Below are positions 1 through 8,045 of a stretch of 64,000 nucleotides of DNA, piece by piece; within the stretch, counting starts at the first letter, position 1, and each line of letters starts with the position of its first letter. Both the position numbers and the translations under genes were made by a program. This DNA comes from an uncultured Acidobacteriia bacterium (GTDB taxonomy: Bacteria > Acidobacteriota > Terriglobia > Bryobacterales > Bryobacteraceae), in assembly GCA_903923395.1 (NCBI GenBank), contig CAIXXM010000042.1, positions 1 to 64,000 on the forward strand, in the 5' to 3' direction. The notes under the pieces are model-generated. The model did no database searches, had not been told where the DNA came from, and saw nothing but the letters and a program-made list of their open reading frames with translations.

Positions 1-507
1 GAAATCGCCGCCCTCCAGATCATGCATGACGAAGCCATGCTCCAGCACAAACCCGCCAATGAGGAAGAACTCCACATCGTCGAACACATGATCCGCAACC
101 AGTTCAACATCTGGCGCTATCAAATGGCCCAGGACGACATCCTCGCCAACTTCCAGGCCGAATCCCTTCGCGCTGCCCACCCCGCCCCCGAATTGCGCTG
201 CATGCAGGACGCCTCCATCGACCCCAAATTCACCGCCCTCGAACGTCTCATCGTCCGGGCCCAGCGACTCCGCAGCCGCCTCTACGCCGACCTCCGCCTC
301 TGCCGCAAACTCCAGGCCGAATCCGCCGCCAACACCAAACTCCCCCAACCCGCCCCCGCCGGCGAAGAAGCCCTCCAGCAGATCATCGAAGAGATCGAAC
401 TCGAACAAGTCGCAGCCGAAATCGCAAAAAATAAGCCGCAAGAGAAGCCCATTAATACTTCCCTTACGGAAAACAACCCGCCAGACGCCCTCAAACCCGC
501 TGCGTAG
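1..507 (+). CDS. Hypothetical protein, C-terminal part (5' end outside window)
   Basis: The frame is open from the first base, and the ATG at 22 is internal or fortuitous, so the start probably lies upstream. About 168 residues are visible: a charged, helix-rich segment with a Leu/Arg-rich stretch around residues 75-105 (ALERLIVRAQRLRSRLYADL), then an acidic and Lys-rich low-complexity tail. The pattern resembles the C-terminus of a large acidobacterial family of unknown function whose N-terminus carries a GPKTPEGKA-like motif. That match is from memory and the N-terminus is not visible. No function can be given. Confidence 0.6.
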   Translation, partial: EIAALQIMHDEAMLQHKPANEEELHIVEHMIRNQFNIWRYQMAQDDILANFQAESLRAAHPAPELRCMQDASIDPKFTALERLIVRAQRLRSRLYADLRLCRKLQAESAANTKLPQPAPAGEEALQQIIEEIELEQVAAEIAKNKPQEKPINTSLTENNPPDALKPAA

Positions 508-659
508 CCACTACCAAGCGTCAAGAAAGGGCAGGCATATCAGGTCCAGCCCATGTTCTTTGACAACTGAATACACCGCCCACGTTCGTGCGTCGGCCCG
601 AAGACGTCCGTTGTGCGGCGCTTTCTCAAAAGATGGGCGAACCGGGGAGTGGGCTTGAC
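508..659. other. Intergenic gap between convergent genes
   Basis: This gap separates the plus-strand hypothetical gene from the minus-strand ABC ATPase. It holds a TTGACA hexamer at 560-565 with no convincing -10 box, and no strong hairpin or T-tract. No permease fragment is recognisable, although one would be expected downstream of the ATPase gene. Confidence 0.5.
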
Positions 660-1403
660 TTAATGCGCTACCGGTTCGTCGCGTTCTACCTTGCCATCGC
701 GGACGTGAATGATCCGGTGCGCATGCAGGGCAATGTCATGTTCGTGGGTGACGACGATGATCGTATTGCCTTCCTGGTACAAACGCTCGAACAAGGCCAT
801 GATTTCGTTGCCTGTCGCCGTATCCAGGTTACCCGTGGGTTCGTCGGCCAGGATGATCGATGGGCTGTTGACCAGTGCCCGGGCGATGGCCACACGCTGC
901 CGCTGACCGCCGGAAAGTTCGTTCGGCTTGTGGTCCATGCGCTTCTGCAGATCCACCTGCGCCAGCGCCTGCTTCGCCTTCTGGATCCGCACCGCCGGCG
1001 GCGTGCCGTTGTAGATCAGCGGCAACTCTACATTGTGCAGCGACGTAGCGCGCGGCAGAAGATTGAACGTCTGAAAAACGAAGCCAATTTCCTTGTTCCG
1101 GATGCGCGCGAGTTCGTCATCGCTCATCGAACTGACCAGGCGCCCGTTGATGTAGTACTCACCCTTGGTAGGCGTGTCCAGGCACCCGATGAGATTCATC
1201 AGGGTCGACTTGCCCGAGCCTGACGGTCCCATGATCGCCACATACTCGCCACGTTTGATTTCGATATCCATCCCGGAGACCGCGTTGATCTCCTGGTCAC
1301 CCATGACATAGGTCTTCCAGATGTCAAAGGTCCGGATGACGATCCCTTCGCGCTTGAGCCGTTCGCCCTTTTCGGCTGGTGTTTCGAGAACTGCGTTTGC
1401 CAT
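660..1403 (-). CDS. ABC transporter ATP-binding protein, MacB/LolD type
   Basis: This is the ATPase subunit of a MacB/LolD-class ABC system, which uses ATP to drive efflux or lipoprotein/antibiotic export rather than import. The 247 residues carry Walker A GPSGSGKS (59-66), a Q-loop at 109-111, the signature LSGGQ (163-167), Walker B ending in ADEP (183-189), the D-loop and the switch His 220. About 22 extra N-terminal residues precede the usual fold start. It lies 18 bp downstream of the MacA-like adaptor gene on the same strand, so the two are probably co-transcribed. No membrane permease gene follows. The subfamily call rests on motif spacing and the adaptor neighbour. Confidence 0.92.
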   Translation of the reverse strand: MANAVLETPAEKGERLKREGIVIRTFDIWKTYVMGDQEINAVSGMDIEIKRGEYVAIMGPSGSGKSTLMNLIGCLDTPTKGEYYINGRLVSSMSDDELARIRNKEIGFVFQTFNLLPRATSLHNVELPLIYNGTPPAVRIQKAKQALAQVDLQKRMDHKPNELSGGQRQRVAIARALVNSPSIILADEPTGNLDTATGNEIMALFERLYQEGNTIIVVTHEHDIALHAHRIIHVRDGKVERDEPVAH

Positions 1404-1421
1404 TGTGCCTGTTGTCCTGAT

Positions 1422-2870
1422 TTAGGTGGTCGGCTTGGGTGCCGGCGGCTTGTTGTCGATCTTCGTCATGGTCCGGTCCTTGATGGTCCGGATCACCTGA
1501 TAGGGTCCTGAAATGTACTGATCGCCTTCCTTCAGGCCGCTCAGCACTTCGATATCGGAAGCGCCACTGATCCCCGTCTCCACCTTCGTGAAAACTGCCT
1601 TCCCGTCGCTGCCGATGATAAACACGCCCTGCACTTCTTCCTTGCGGATCTTCTCTTTGGCAGGGTCCAGCTTGGCGTTCGGGTCAAAGACCGGGGGCTT
1701 GCCCTGGTTGGCCGCAGCCTTGGCCGCATCTTCCAGGTCACCCTTGGTCCGCGTGGTAAGTGCCTGAATCGGAAGCCCGAGCACGCCCTTGCGGGTGGAA
1801 GTGGTGATCTTTGAGGTGCTCGAAAGACCGGGGCGAATTTCATCCGGAGGATTATCCAGGCCAACCACGACCTTGAAGTCCTTCGCTTCCTGACTCGACG
1901 TGTTGCTCTGGGAAGCAGCCAAACCAGTGGAGCGCAGGATGGCAGTGTTGCCAATCTCAATCACGTGACCAACGAACTTCTTGCCGGGGATCGCATCGAT
2001 ATTTACCTCGGCTTCCTGGCCCAACTTCACGGTCACGATGTCGCTTTCATCGACTTTCACTTCGGAAGTCACAATCGACATATCGGCGATCGTCATGATG
2101 GTGCTGGCGGCGGAATTCTGCACACCGGGCACCACGGTTTCCCCCACGCGAACCGGCAGGTACGTCACCAGGCCATTCAGCGGCGCAATCACATTGTGTT
2201 TCCGCAGGATGTCATTCACACGGGCCAGACCGGCCTGCGCCTGCGTGACGCGGCGCTGGGAGCCAGCGATTTGCGCGCGCAACTGCGCCAACTGCGCCTT
2301 GCCCTGCACGATACGCGACTGGGCTTCATTCACGCTCGCCGTCTGCGATTCAAACATTGCCTTGCGCTGGTCGAAATCCTGCTTCGGAATCAGCCCCTGC
2401 TTATAGAGTTTCTCGCCGCGCTCAAATTCCGTGCGGTAGCGTTCGAGATCGGCCTTGGTGCGTGCCAGTGTCGCTTCCAGTGCGGAGACATTGTCTTCCC
2501 CAGCCTTGAGTGACGCTTCACTGGCGGCGGCATCTGCTTCGGCAGCGGTCACGGCAGCTTTCTGGGCGGCTACGTCGGCTTCGCTCTGCGCTTCGTCGAT
2601 CCGCGCCAGCAACTGGCCCTTCTTCACGCGGTCGCCTTCCTTGACCAGGATTTCCATGATCTGGCCCTGATACTCGGCACCGATGTTGATATAGGTCCGC
2701 GGCTTGATTTCCCCGGATGCCGTCACCACAGCAGCGAGGTCCTCTCTCGCGACCTTGCCGGTCTGGACGGTGACGATGCCGCGCTGGCTGTATTTCACGC
2801 TGGCGAAGACGCCGCCCGCGATCGCCAGCACGACGACCAGGGCGATGACAATTTTCCAAGTGGTATTCAC
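1422..2870 (-). CDS. Periplasmic adaptor subunit (MacA/HlyD family)
   Basis: This membrane-fusion protein would bridge an inner-membrane transporter to an outer-membrane channel. Of 482 residues, an N-terminal anchor helix at about 7-24 is followed by a split biotinyl-lipoyl domain, a long alpha-hairpin rich in Ala/Gln/Glu (about 85-215, coiled coil), beta-barrel segments, and a Pro/Lys-rich tail. An insertion near 390-420 (Lys/Asp/Pro-rich) is longer than in E. coli MacA (371 aa). The ATPase gene follows after 18 bp. accA ends 58 bp upstream. The substrate is unknown. Confidence 0.88.
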   Translation of the reverse strand: MNTTWKIVIALVVVLAIAGGVFASVKYSQRGIVTVQTGKVAREDLAAVVTASGEIKPRTYINIGAEYQGQIMEILVKEGDRVKKGQLLARIDEAQSEADVAAQKAAVTAAEADAAASEASLKAGEDNVSALEATLARTKADLERYRTEFERGEKLYKQGLIPKQDFDQRKAMFESQTASVNEAQSRIVQGKAQLAQLRAQIAGSQRRVTQAQAGLARVNDILRKHNVIAPLNGLVTYLPVRVGETVVPGVQNSAASTIMTIADMSIVTSEVKVDESDIVTVKLGQEAEVNIDAIPGKKFVGHVIEIGNTAILRSTGLAASQSNTSSQEAKDFKVVVGLDNPPDEIRPGLSSTSKITTSTRKGVLGLPIQALTTRTKGDLEDAAKAAANQGKPPVFDPNAKLDPAKEKIRKEEVQGVFIIGSDGKAVFTKVETGISGASDIEVLSGLKEGDQYISGPYQVIRTIKDRTMTKIDNKPPAPKPTT

Positions 2871-2928
2871 GATGAGAAAGCTCCAATGTGCCTGTGTTGA
2901 TTCAAGCTGGTTAGACGATGGCTAACGG

Positions 2929-3801
2929 TTATTTGTTCGGAGAGAATGTATCTCCGGTGAAAAAGCTGCCGATCCGGCGGAATTTATCGTAGCGGTCCTG
3001 GACGAGTTCGCTGCTGCTGAGTCCCGAAAGGCTGGCCAGTTGTTCCTGCAGAGCCGTTTTCAGCAGCGTTGCAGCCAGGTCAAAGTCCTCATGGGCACCA
3101 CCCGGAGGCTCGGGGACAATGCCGTCCACCAAACCGAGTGCCAGCATTTCCTTCGCGGTGAGCTTCAATGCCGCAGCGGCCAGTTCCGCCCGGTTCTTGT
3201 CACGCCAGATAATGGCCGCGCAGCTTTCCGGCGAAATCACGCTGTAAACCGAATTCTCCAGCATCAGCACGCGGTTGCCGACGCCAAGTGCCAGAGCACC
3301 GCCGCTGCCGCCCTCACCGATGCAGACACAGATGACGGGAACGGGCAAGCGGGACATTTCGCGCAGATTGCGGGCCAGCGCTTCCCCCTGCCCGCGCTCT
3401 TCGGCGTCCATGCCGTGATAAGCACCGGCAGTGTCCATCAGGGTGATGATCGGGAGCTGGAATTTCGCGGCGAGTTGCATAATCCGGAGGGCCTTGCGAT
3501 ACCCCTCCGGCTTCGGCATACCGAAGTTGCGGTGCAAGCGGGATTTGGTATCGCGCCCCTTCTGCTGCCCGCAAATGAGAACTGGTTGTGATCCGAGCCG
3601 CCCCATGCCGCAGACGATTGCCGGGTCGTCGGCAAATTGACGGTCCCCGTGAATCTCCTGGAATCCCGTGAGGATTCGCTCAACATAATCGAGCGTATAC
3701 GGGCGTTTGGGATGGCGCGCGAACTGGACTTTTTCCCATGCCGTTTTTTCAACGGTCGGTTCCAACTGGGATTGTCCGTGTGCCTGTGGATGCATCTTCA
3801 C
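2929..3801 (-). CDS. accA: Acetyl-CoA carboxylase carboxyltransferase subunit alpha, short form
   Basis: AccA pairs with AccD to move the carboxyl group from carboxybiotin to acetyl-CoA in the first step of fatty-acid synthesis. The 290 residues match the family core: [12 protein letters not shown] near residue 29, [39 protein letters not shown] and [14 protein letters not shown]. Two things are odd. About 45 N-terminal residues found in E. coli AccA (319 aa) are missing, with no upstream in-frame start that restores them. The usually strict DTPGAYPG reads DTAGAYHG, and SPEGCA reads SPESCA. No accD is nearby. It may be a functional short AccA or a divergent second copy. Confidence 0.85.
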   Translation of the reverse strand: MKMHPQAHGQSQLEPTVEKTAWEKVQFARHPKRPYTLDYVERILTGFQEIHGDRQFADDPAIVCGMGRLGSQPVLICGQQKGRDTKSRLHRNFGMPKPEGYRKALRIMQLAAKFQLPIITLMDTAGAYHGMDAEERGQGEALARNLREMSRLPVPVICVCIGEGGSGGALALGVGNRVLMLENSVYSVISPESCAAIIWRDKNRAELAAAALKLTAKEMLALGLVDGIVPEPPGGAHEDFDLAATLLKTALQEQLASLSGLSSSELVQDRYDKFRRIGSFFTGDTFSPNK

Positions 3802-3852
3802 CAGTGTACTTCGGAAGACACATCCATTCCTGCACCACTTGGACGGGGTTGC

Positions 3853-4226
3853 CTACATGCCCATTGTGCGGAAGGCCCAATAGAGCATCCCGGAAAGCAA
3901 TACAGAGGCTGGCAGAGTGAAAACCCAGGCCAGTGCCAGATTCCGCAGGGTGTCCAGTTGCAGGCCCGAACGATTCGCCGCCATGGTCCCGGCGACGCCG
4001 CTCGATAGTACATGCGTTGTGCTCACCGGCAACCCCAGTCCGCCGGCAGCAGAAAGGGCACGGAACTCTCGAAGTGGGTGCCACTCAAATCGGAAGCCAG
4101 ACTCCAGGCCGCGTACCCGAGGCCTCCGGCCACCACAAAACCATAGAGGAATCGTCCGGCCACCGGCTGTTTTCGGCTGATTTTTGCGCGGATATCGGGA
4201 GGCGGGGGAGTGGTTGCGGCGGTCAA
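3853..4226 (-). pseudogene. Inorganic phosphate transporter (PiT family) remnant with internal deletion
   Basis: Two pieces of one PiT gene are joined here. The N-terminal piece starts at a TTG (4226), runs about 60 codons and contains one hydrophobic helix ([16 protein letters not shown]), ending SVPFLL before a TGA at 4032-4034. The C-terminal piece, in another frame, reads [20 protein letters not shown] and continues to a stop at 3853-3855. The VSTTH and GTMAANRSG segment is the conserved C-terminal repeat of PiT permeases, which are normally about 500 residues. Roughly 400 residues are gone, and the junction near 4045-4050 also shifts frame. It lies between accA and a hypothetical gene, all on the minus strand. 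Confidence 0.85.
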
Positions 4227-4263
4227 GCGGAGTGTCCTGCGGCCAGTTGGCTGCGGAAAAGTC

Positions 4264-4713
4264 TTAGCGCTGCACGTGCGCTTGCCACGGCTTGTTGGCA
4301 TGGCCCGAATCACGCCCGGCCACACGGTCATAGATGTACTTGTTCGAAACCGTGCCCATGGATTCGTTGTAGAGGCTGGTGATGCCAAACGCCTCGCGCA
4401 AGTCTTCCTGGTAAGCGTGGATCTGTTTCAGATCATCCGCCAGCGCCGCTTTGCGTTTGCCCGAGGGCGAAACGAAGACCTTCTGGAAGCCCTGGTCCGT
4501 CAGCGCGCCGATCTCTCCGGCCATGACGATACCCGCCTTGACCACAAAGCGCGGCTGTTCATCAGCACCTTTTTCTACGATGCTGGCCACGCCGTCGCGT
4601 TCCACCCGGGAGCGTCCGCCTTCGGCGGGCTGGACCGAGAACCCCGCAGCGCGGGCCTGCGAAAGGCAGTCTTCAAAAGTAACTTGCTTGGCGCGCTTAT
4701 TCCGGAAGAACAT
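4264..4713 (-). CDS. Hypothetical cytoplasmic protein
   Basis: I do not recognise a characterised family. From the start at 4713 (MFFRNKRAKQVTFEDCLSQA) it is about 149 residues, soluble and mixed alpha/beta in appearance, with no signal peptide or membrane helix. A start at 4728 (MKLPAMFF) is also possible. It is followed after 37 bp by the ruined PiT transporter, so it was probably the first gene of a former phosphate-related unit, though the link is inference. It is divergent from glpK, with only about 28 bp between the starts. Confidence 0.65.
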   Translation of the reverse strand: MFFRNKRAKQVTFEDCLSQARAAGFSVQPAEGGRSRVERDGVASIVEKGADEQPRFVVKAGIVMAGEIGALTDQGFQKVFVSPSGKRKAALADDLKQIHAYQEDLREAFGITSLYNESMGTVSNKYIYDRVAGRDSGHANKPWQAHVQR

Positions 4714-4726
4714 GGCTGGTAGTTTC

Positions 4727-4734
4727 ATTATAAT
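4727..4734. promoter_or_regulatory. Palindromic -10 element shared by divergent genes
   Basis: ATTATAAT is its own reverse complement and gives a perfect TATAAT on both strands (plus 4729-4734, minus 4732-4727). On the plus strand the +1 would fall at about 4741, directly at the glpK ATG (4742), implying a leaderless or nearly leaderless mRNA. On the minus strand it lies 14 bp before the 4713 start. Neither direction has a good -35 box. Confidence 0.45.
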
Positions 4735-4741
4735 TGCGGGC

Positions 4742-6223
4742 ATGCCTTTCGTCCTCGCCCTTGATGAAGGAACCACCAGCGCCCGGGCCGCGCTCTACAA
4801 CGAACGCGGAGAATGCCTGCGCATGTGCTCCGTCCCATTTGAAAGCCGCTTCCCGCAGCCGGGCTGGGTGGAGCAAGACGCTTTGGAAATCTGGCAGGCC
4901 CAACTGGAGGCCGCGCGTACGGTCATTGCCGGTGCGGAGATCGACCCAAAAGCCATTGGCGCCTGCGGCATTACCAACCAGCGCGAAACCACCGTGGTTT
5001 GGGACCGCGTCACAGGGAAGCCAGTCGCACCGGCGATTGTTTGGCAATGCCGCAGGACGGCGGCGGAATGCCAGTCCCTCGCAGCTTCGGCCTATGGCCC
5101 GGAAATCGAACGCAAAACCGGCCTCGTGATTGACGCCTACTTCTCCGCCAGCAAAATCCGCTGGATTCTGGAGAACGTGCCCGGTGCCCGCGACCGCGCC
5201 GCAAACGGCGAGCTTCTTTTCGGCAACATTGACACCTGGCTGATCTGGAACCTGACCGGCGGCGTACATGTCACCGATACCTCCAACGCCTCCCGCACCA
5301 TGCTCATGGACCTCGCCAGCGGCGATTGGGATGACCAACTGCTGAACATCTTCGACATCCCCCGCGTGATGCTGCCGAAGATTGTAGGTTCTTCCGTGCG
5401 CGCCGGGATGATTGACGCACAGCACTTCGGAGCTGAGATCCCCATCAGCGGCATTGCCGGTGACCAGCAGGCAGCTCTCGCAGGGCAGGCCTGCTTCCGT
5501 GCCGGACTTTCAAAGAATACCTACGGCACCGGGTGCTTCGCGCTCACACATACCGGCACGAGGCAGCCGCACTCGACCCACCGCCTGCTGGGGACCCGCG
5601 CAGCGCAGGTGGGTGAGGCGCCTCAATTCGCCGTGGAAGGCAGCGTCTTTGTGGCTGGCGCAGTGGTGCAGTGGCTGCGGGATGGACTTGGCTTGATCCA
5701 GAGCGCGGGCGAATCCGAAGCCGTCGCGGCCAGCGTGCCGGATTCCGCAGGCGTTTACGTGGTTCCCGCCTTTGTCGGACTGGGTGCCCCCTATTGGGAT
5801 TCAAGCGCCCGCGGCCTGATCAGCGGATTGACCCGCGGCGCAGGACGCGCCCACATCGTCCGGGCAGCGCTGGAGAGCATTGCCTTCCAAAGCAAAGAAC
5901 TAATTGATGCGATGGAAGCCGATTCCCGCACACGAATTCAGGAACTGCGCGTGGATGGCGGCGCGGCGGTCAACAACTTCCTGATGCAGTTCCAGGCCGA
6001 TATTCTGGACCGCCCCGTGGTGCGCCCCGCCGATGTGGAGACCACAGCCCTCGGTGCGGCCTACCTTGCCGGACTGGCGGAGGGAGTCTTTTCCTCCGTG
6101 GAAGAGGTGGAAAGCTTCTGGAAGATCGACCGGCGCTTCGAACCGTCGATGCCCGCAAGCGAACGGGAGCGGTTGATGTCCGGCTGGCAGGAAGCGATCG
6201 CAAAGGCCAGGCTTCAGGCCTGA
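4742..6223 (+). CDS. glpK: Glycerol kinase
   Basis: It phosphorylates glycerol to sn-glycerol-3-phosphate with ATP in the cytoplasm. The 493-residue product has the full FGGY architecture. The N-terminal phosphate-1 loop is DEGTTSARA (E. coli has TTSSRA), followed by ITNQRETTVVWDR, NIDTWLIWNLTGG, GIAGDQQAALAGQ, KNTYGTGCF, and the C-terminal FGGY signature region with ELRVDGGAAVNNFLMQFQAD. Length matches the family (about 500). No glpF or glpD is adjacent. There is no Shine-Dalgarno in the short leader. The 3' end overlaps the convergent sugar isomerase gene by 10 bp. Confidence 0.97.
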   Translation: MPFVLALDEGTTSARAALYNERGECLRMCSVPFESRFPQPGWVEQDALEIWQAQLEAARTVIAGAEIDPKAIGACGITNQRETTVVWDRVTGKPVAPAIVWQCRRTAAECQSLAASAYGPEIERKTGLVIDAYFSASKIRWILENVPGARDRAANGELLFGNIDTWLIWNLTGGVHVTDTSNASRTMLMDLASGDWDDQLLNIFDIPRVMLPKIVGSSVRAGMIDAQHFGAEIPISGIAGDQQAALAGQACFRAGLSKNTYGTGCFALTHTGTRQPHSTHRLLGTRAAQVGEAPQFAVEGSVFVAGAVVQWLRDGLGLIQSAGESEAVAASVPDSAGVYVVPAFVGLGAPYWDSSARGLISGLTRGAGRAHIVRAALESIAFQSKELIDAMEADSRTRIQELRVDGGAAVNNFLMQFQADILDRPVVRPADVETTALGAAYLAGLAEGVFSSVEEVESFWKIDRRFEPSMPASERERLMSGWQEAIAKARLQA

Positions 6224-7047
6224 GCTGCGTACTTCGCCAGCACTGCCATGGTGGTTTCATAGCCCAGACGGGCACCCTGTTCCGGGGGAATCGTCTTCAG
6301 CATGGAAGAGAAAACTTCCACCGAGACCGCGCTGGTGTAGCCGGTCTGTTGCAGTGCGCCGAGGAAGCCGGCCAGATTGATCACCCCTTCGCCAGGCATC
6401 AGACGTTCCTTGTCGATCACCTGGTCGAAGGGCTGTTCGGGTGCATCGTTGATGTGGACGTGGAAGATGCGTTCCCCGGCGGCGAGGATATCCGCCGGGG
6501 TGGCACCGGAGTAATGCCAGTGCCAGGAATCGAGCAGCAACCCGCAGTTGGGGCCCGCCTCTTCGAGGAATTCCATGGTTTCCGGCATGCGCCAGAGGAA
6601 CTCGTGGGGTTGCGCGCGCATGATGTCGGCGGAACTGATGAATTCGAGAGCCAGCCGGGCATCGTATTCTTCGAGCACGCGGCAGATCGCCTGCACGCGT
6701 TCGAGCTGAATCTTGCGCCACTCCGGTTTGGGCAGGGGACCGGAGGGGTCGAGCCGCGCCACAAATTTGGGGCAGAGGATTTCGGCCGAGAATTGCGCCA
6801 TCTCATGCAGCCGCTCAAAGTCTTGCTGATAGGTGGCTTCGGCACCGCGGAAATCGACGTCGAGCGTCAGAGTTGCCGGCAAGAGCCGGTTTGAGTAGAG
6901 AGTTTCGAGGGTGGCATCCACGCCTTCATCGAGGGCAGCGGTGGTCCACACGTCCGTGGCCGGGAAACCTGCCGCCGCTGCGATGGGCGCGAATTCGGGC
7001 CAGTCAACCCGCACGCCGGTGAGGGAACGGTGGAAGGAAGGGTACAT
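6214..7047 (-). CDS. Sugar phosphate isomerase/epimerase-like TIM barrel protein
   Basis: The 277 residues belong to the xylose isomerase-like TIM barrel superfamily (AP_endonuc_2 fold), which includes hydroxypyruvate isomerases, myo-inosose dehydratases and sugar epimerases. Typical barrel landmarks are ALEFIS near residue 133, GLLLDSWHWHYSG near 175 and a FHVHINDAPE strand near 200, giving the metal-binding Glu/Asp/His set. There is no signal peptide, so it is cytoplasmic. It starts 2 bp after the bacilliredoxin gene and is co-directional with it. The substrate cannot be deduced. Confidence 0.8.
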   Translation of the reverse strand: MYPSFHRSLTGVRVDWPEFAPIAAAAGFPATDVWTTAALDEGVDATLETLYSNRLLPATLTLDVDFRGAEATYQQDFERLHEMAQFSAEILCPKFVARLDPSGPLPKPEWRKIQLERVQAICRVLEEYDARLALEFISSADIMRAQPHEFLWRMPETMEFLEEAGPNCGLLLDSWHWHYSGATPADILAAGERIFHVHINDAPEQPFDQVIDKERLMPGEGVINLAGFLGALQQTGYTSAVSVEVFSSMLKTIPPEQGARLGYETTMAVLAKYAAQA

Positions 7048-7049
7048 CC

Positions 7050-7439
7050 TCAGGCTCCCACCGCTTCGGCGAGTTCATCCACGGTAATGCCTTCATGGGA
7101 AGTGTCGAAGCAGGGTTTGCCAGCCCGGTAAAGAATGACCTGCGGGGAGGCGTGCTGGATGCCCGTTGCCTGCGCAATGAAATTGGAAAGCGCACGGTCT
7201 TTCTGCACGGTCAGCATGCCAATGGGGACGTCTGGATGCTCCGCATGGAAGCGCTTCATCTGTTTGTGAGCGGCCCAGCTGACTGGGCAAGTGGCGGAGT
7301 GTTTGTAGACCATCGCCAGCGGCTGGCGCAGCAGTTGTTCGAGATCACCTGGCGTGGAGATGACCGGCAACTCCTGCGGCTCAGCGGCTGGCGGCGGACT
7401 GTTTGGCGGCTGCGATTTCCCGAAAATCCTGTTGAACAT
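7050..7439 (-). CDS. ytxJ: Monothiol bacilliredoxin-like protein (YtxJ/BrxC family)
   Basis: The 129-residue thioredoxin-fold protein has the YtxJ hallmark KHSATCPVS, with the active Cys at about 51 and Ser in place of a resolving Cys, and a late SPQVILYRAGKPCFDTSHEGI segment. In Firmicutes this family (BrxC) handles bacillithiol mixed disulfides. Its presence implies a bacillithiol-type redox system, which is inference here because no bsh genes are in the window. A Pro-rich linker (residues 10-22) follows a short N-terminus. Overlap and spacing suggest co-transcription with the downstream TIM-barrel gene. Confidence 0.8.
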   Translation of the reverse strand: MFNRIFGKSQPPNSPPPAAEPQELPVISTPGDLEQLLRQPLAMVYKHSATCPVSWAAHKQMKRFHAEHPDVPIGMLTVQKDRALSNFIAQATGIQHASPQVILYRAGKPCFDTSHEGITVDELAEAVGA

Positions 7440-7490
7440 GTGGTCTTGTTACAGGATAGGGTATTCAATCCTGGCCACCGGACAACCTGT

Positions 7491-8045
7491 TTACAAGAAT
7501 CGTGCCTTGGCCACCAGCAGCGCCGTCCCGAGCACCCAACCGAGCAGCGCCTCATACTCCCGGTTCTTCCGGTACAGCGCCCAGGTGAACCGGTCCGGCC
7601 CGAATTTCTTTGGCCAGGCGGGTATGAGCAGAGGCACGCGGGCAGCAAAGTCGGCGTATCCCGGCAGGATCTTCGTCAAGTGCTGCTCTTCCAGTTCAAT
7701 CGCCGGCAGGTAGACCAGACCGAACAAAGCGGCGAAAAGAAGCGCGAGCCATGGCTGATCGGCGGCGGCCGCCAAACCGAGCGCCGTTGTCAGCGTCCCC
7801 AGATAAAGCGGATTCCTGGTGAAGCTGTAAGGACCCGAAATCGCCAGCCGCTGGTTCTTGGCCAGATGCCCTGCCGCCCACGCGCGCAGCGCGAGGCCGA
7901 GCAGGGAGGCCGGCAGCCCGACCGCTAATGACATTGGCGTCGGGCGGGAAAACCATGCGAATGTCGCCACCATCAGGAAGCCCGCAGGCACGCGGAGTTT
8001 TGCCACGCGGTCGGCGTAGGGCTTGGGGAACCAGTGTTTTCTCAT
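7491..8045 (-). CDS. Isoprenylcysteine carboxyl methyltransferase-like membrane protein
   Basis: The 184 residues contain several hydrophobic helices and the PEMT/ICMT core: GPYSFTRNPLYLGTL at about 90-104 (the RNPLY motif contacts S-adenosylmethionine) and a later acidic ELEEQHLTKILPGYADFAARV stretch. The bacterial members methylate unknown membrane-embedded substrates. The start overlaps the stop of the upstream glycosyltransferase gene by 4 bp (8042-8045), so translation is probably coupled and a role in envelope lipid or glycan modification is plausible. Confidence 0.82.
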   Translation of the reverse strand: MRKHWFPKPYADRVAKLRVPAGFLMVATFAWFSRPTPMSLAVGLPASLLGLALRAWAAGHLAKNQRLAISGPYSFTRNPLYLGTLTTALGLAAAADQPWLALLFAALFGLVYLPAIELEEQHLTKILPGYADFAARVPLLIPAWPKKFGPDRFTWALYRKNREYEALLGWVLGTALLVAKARFL

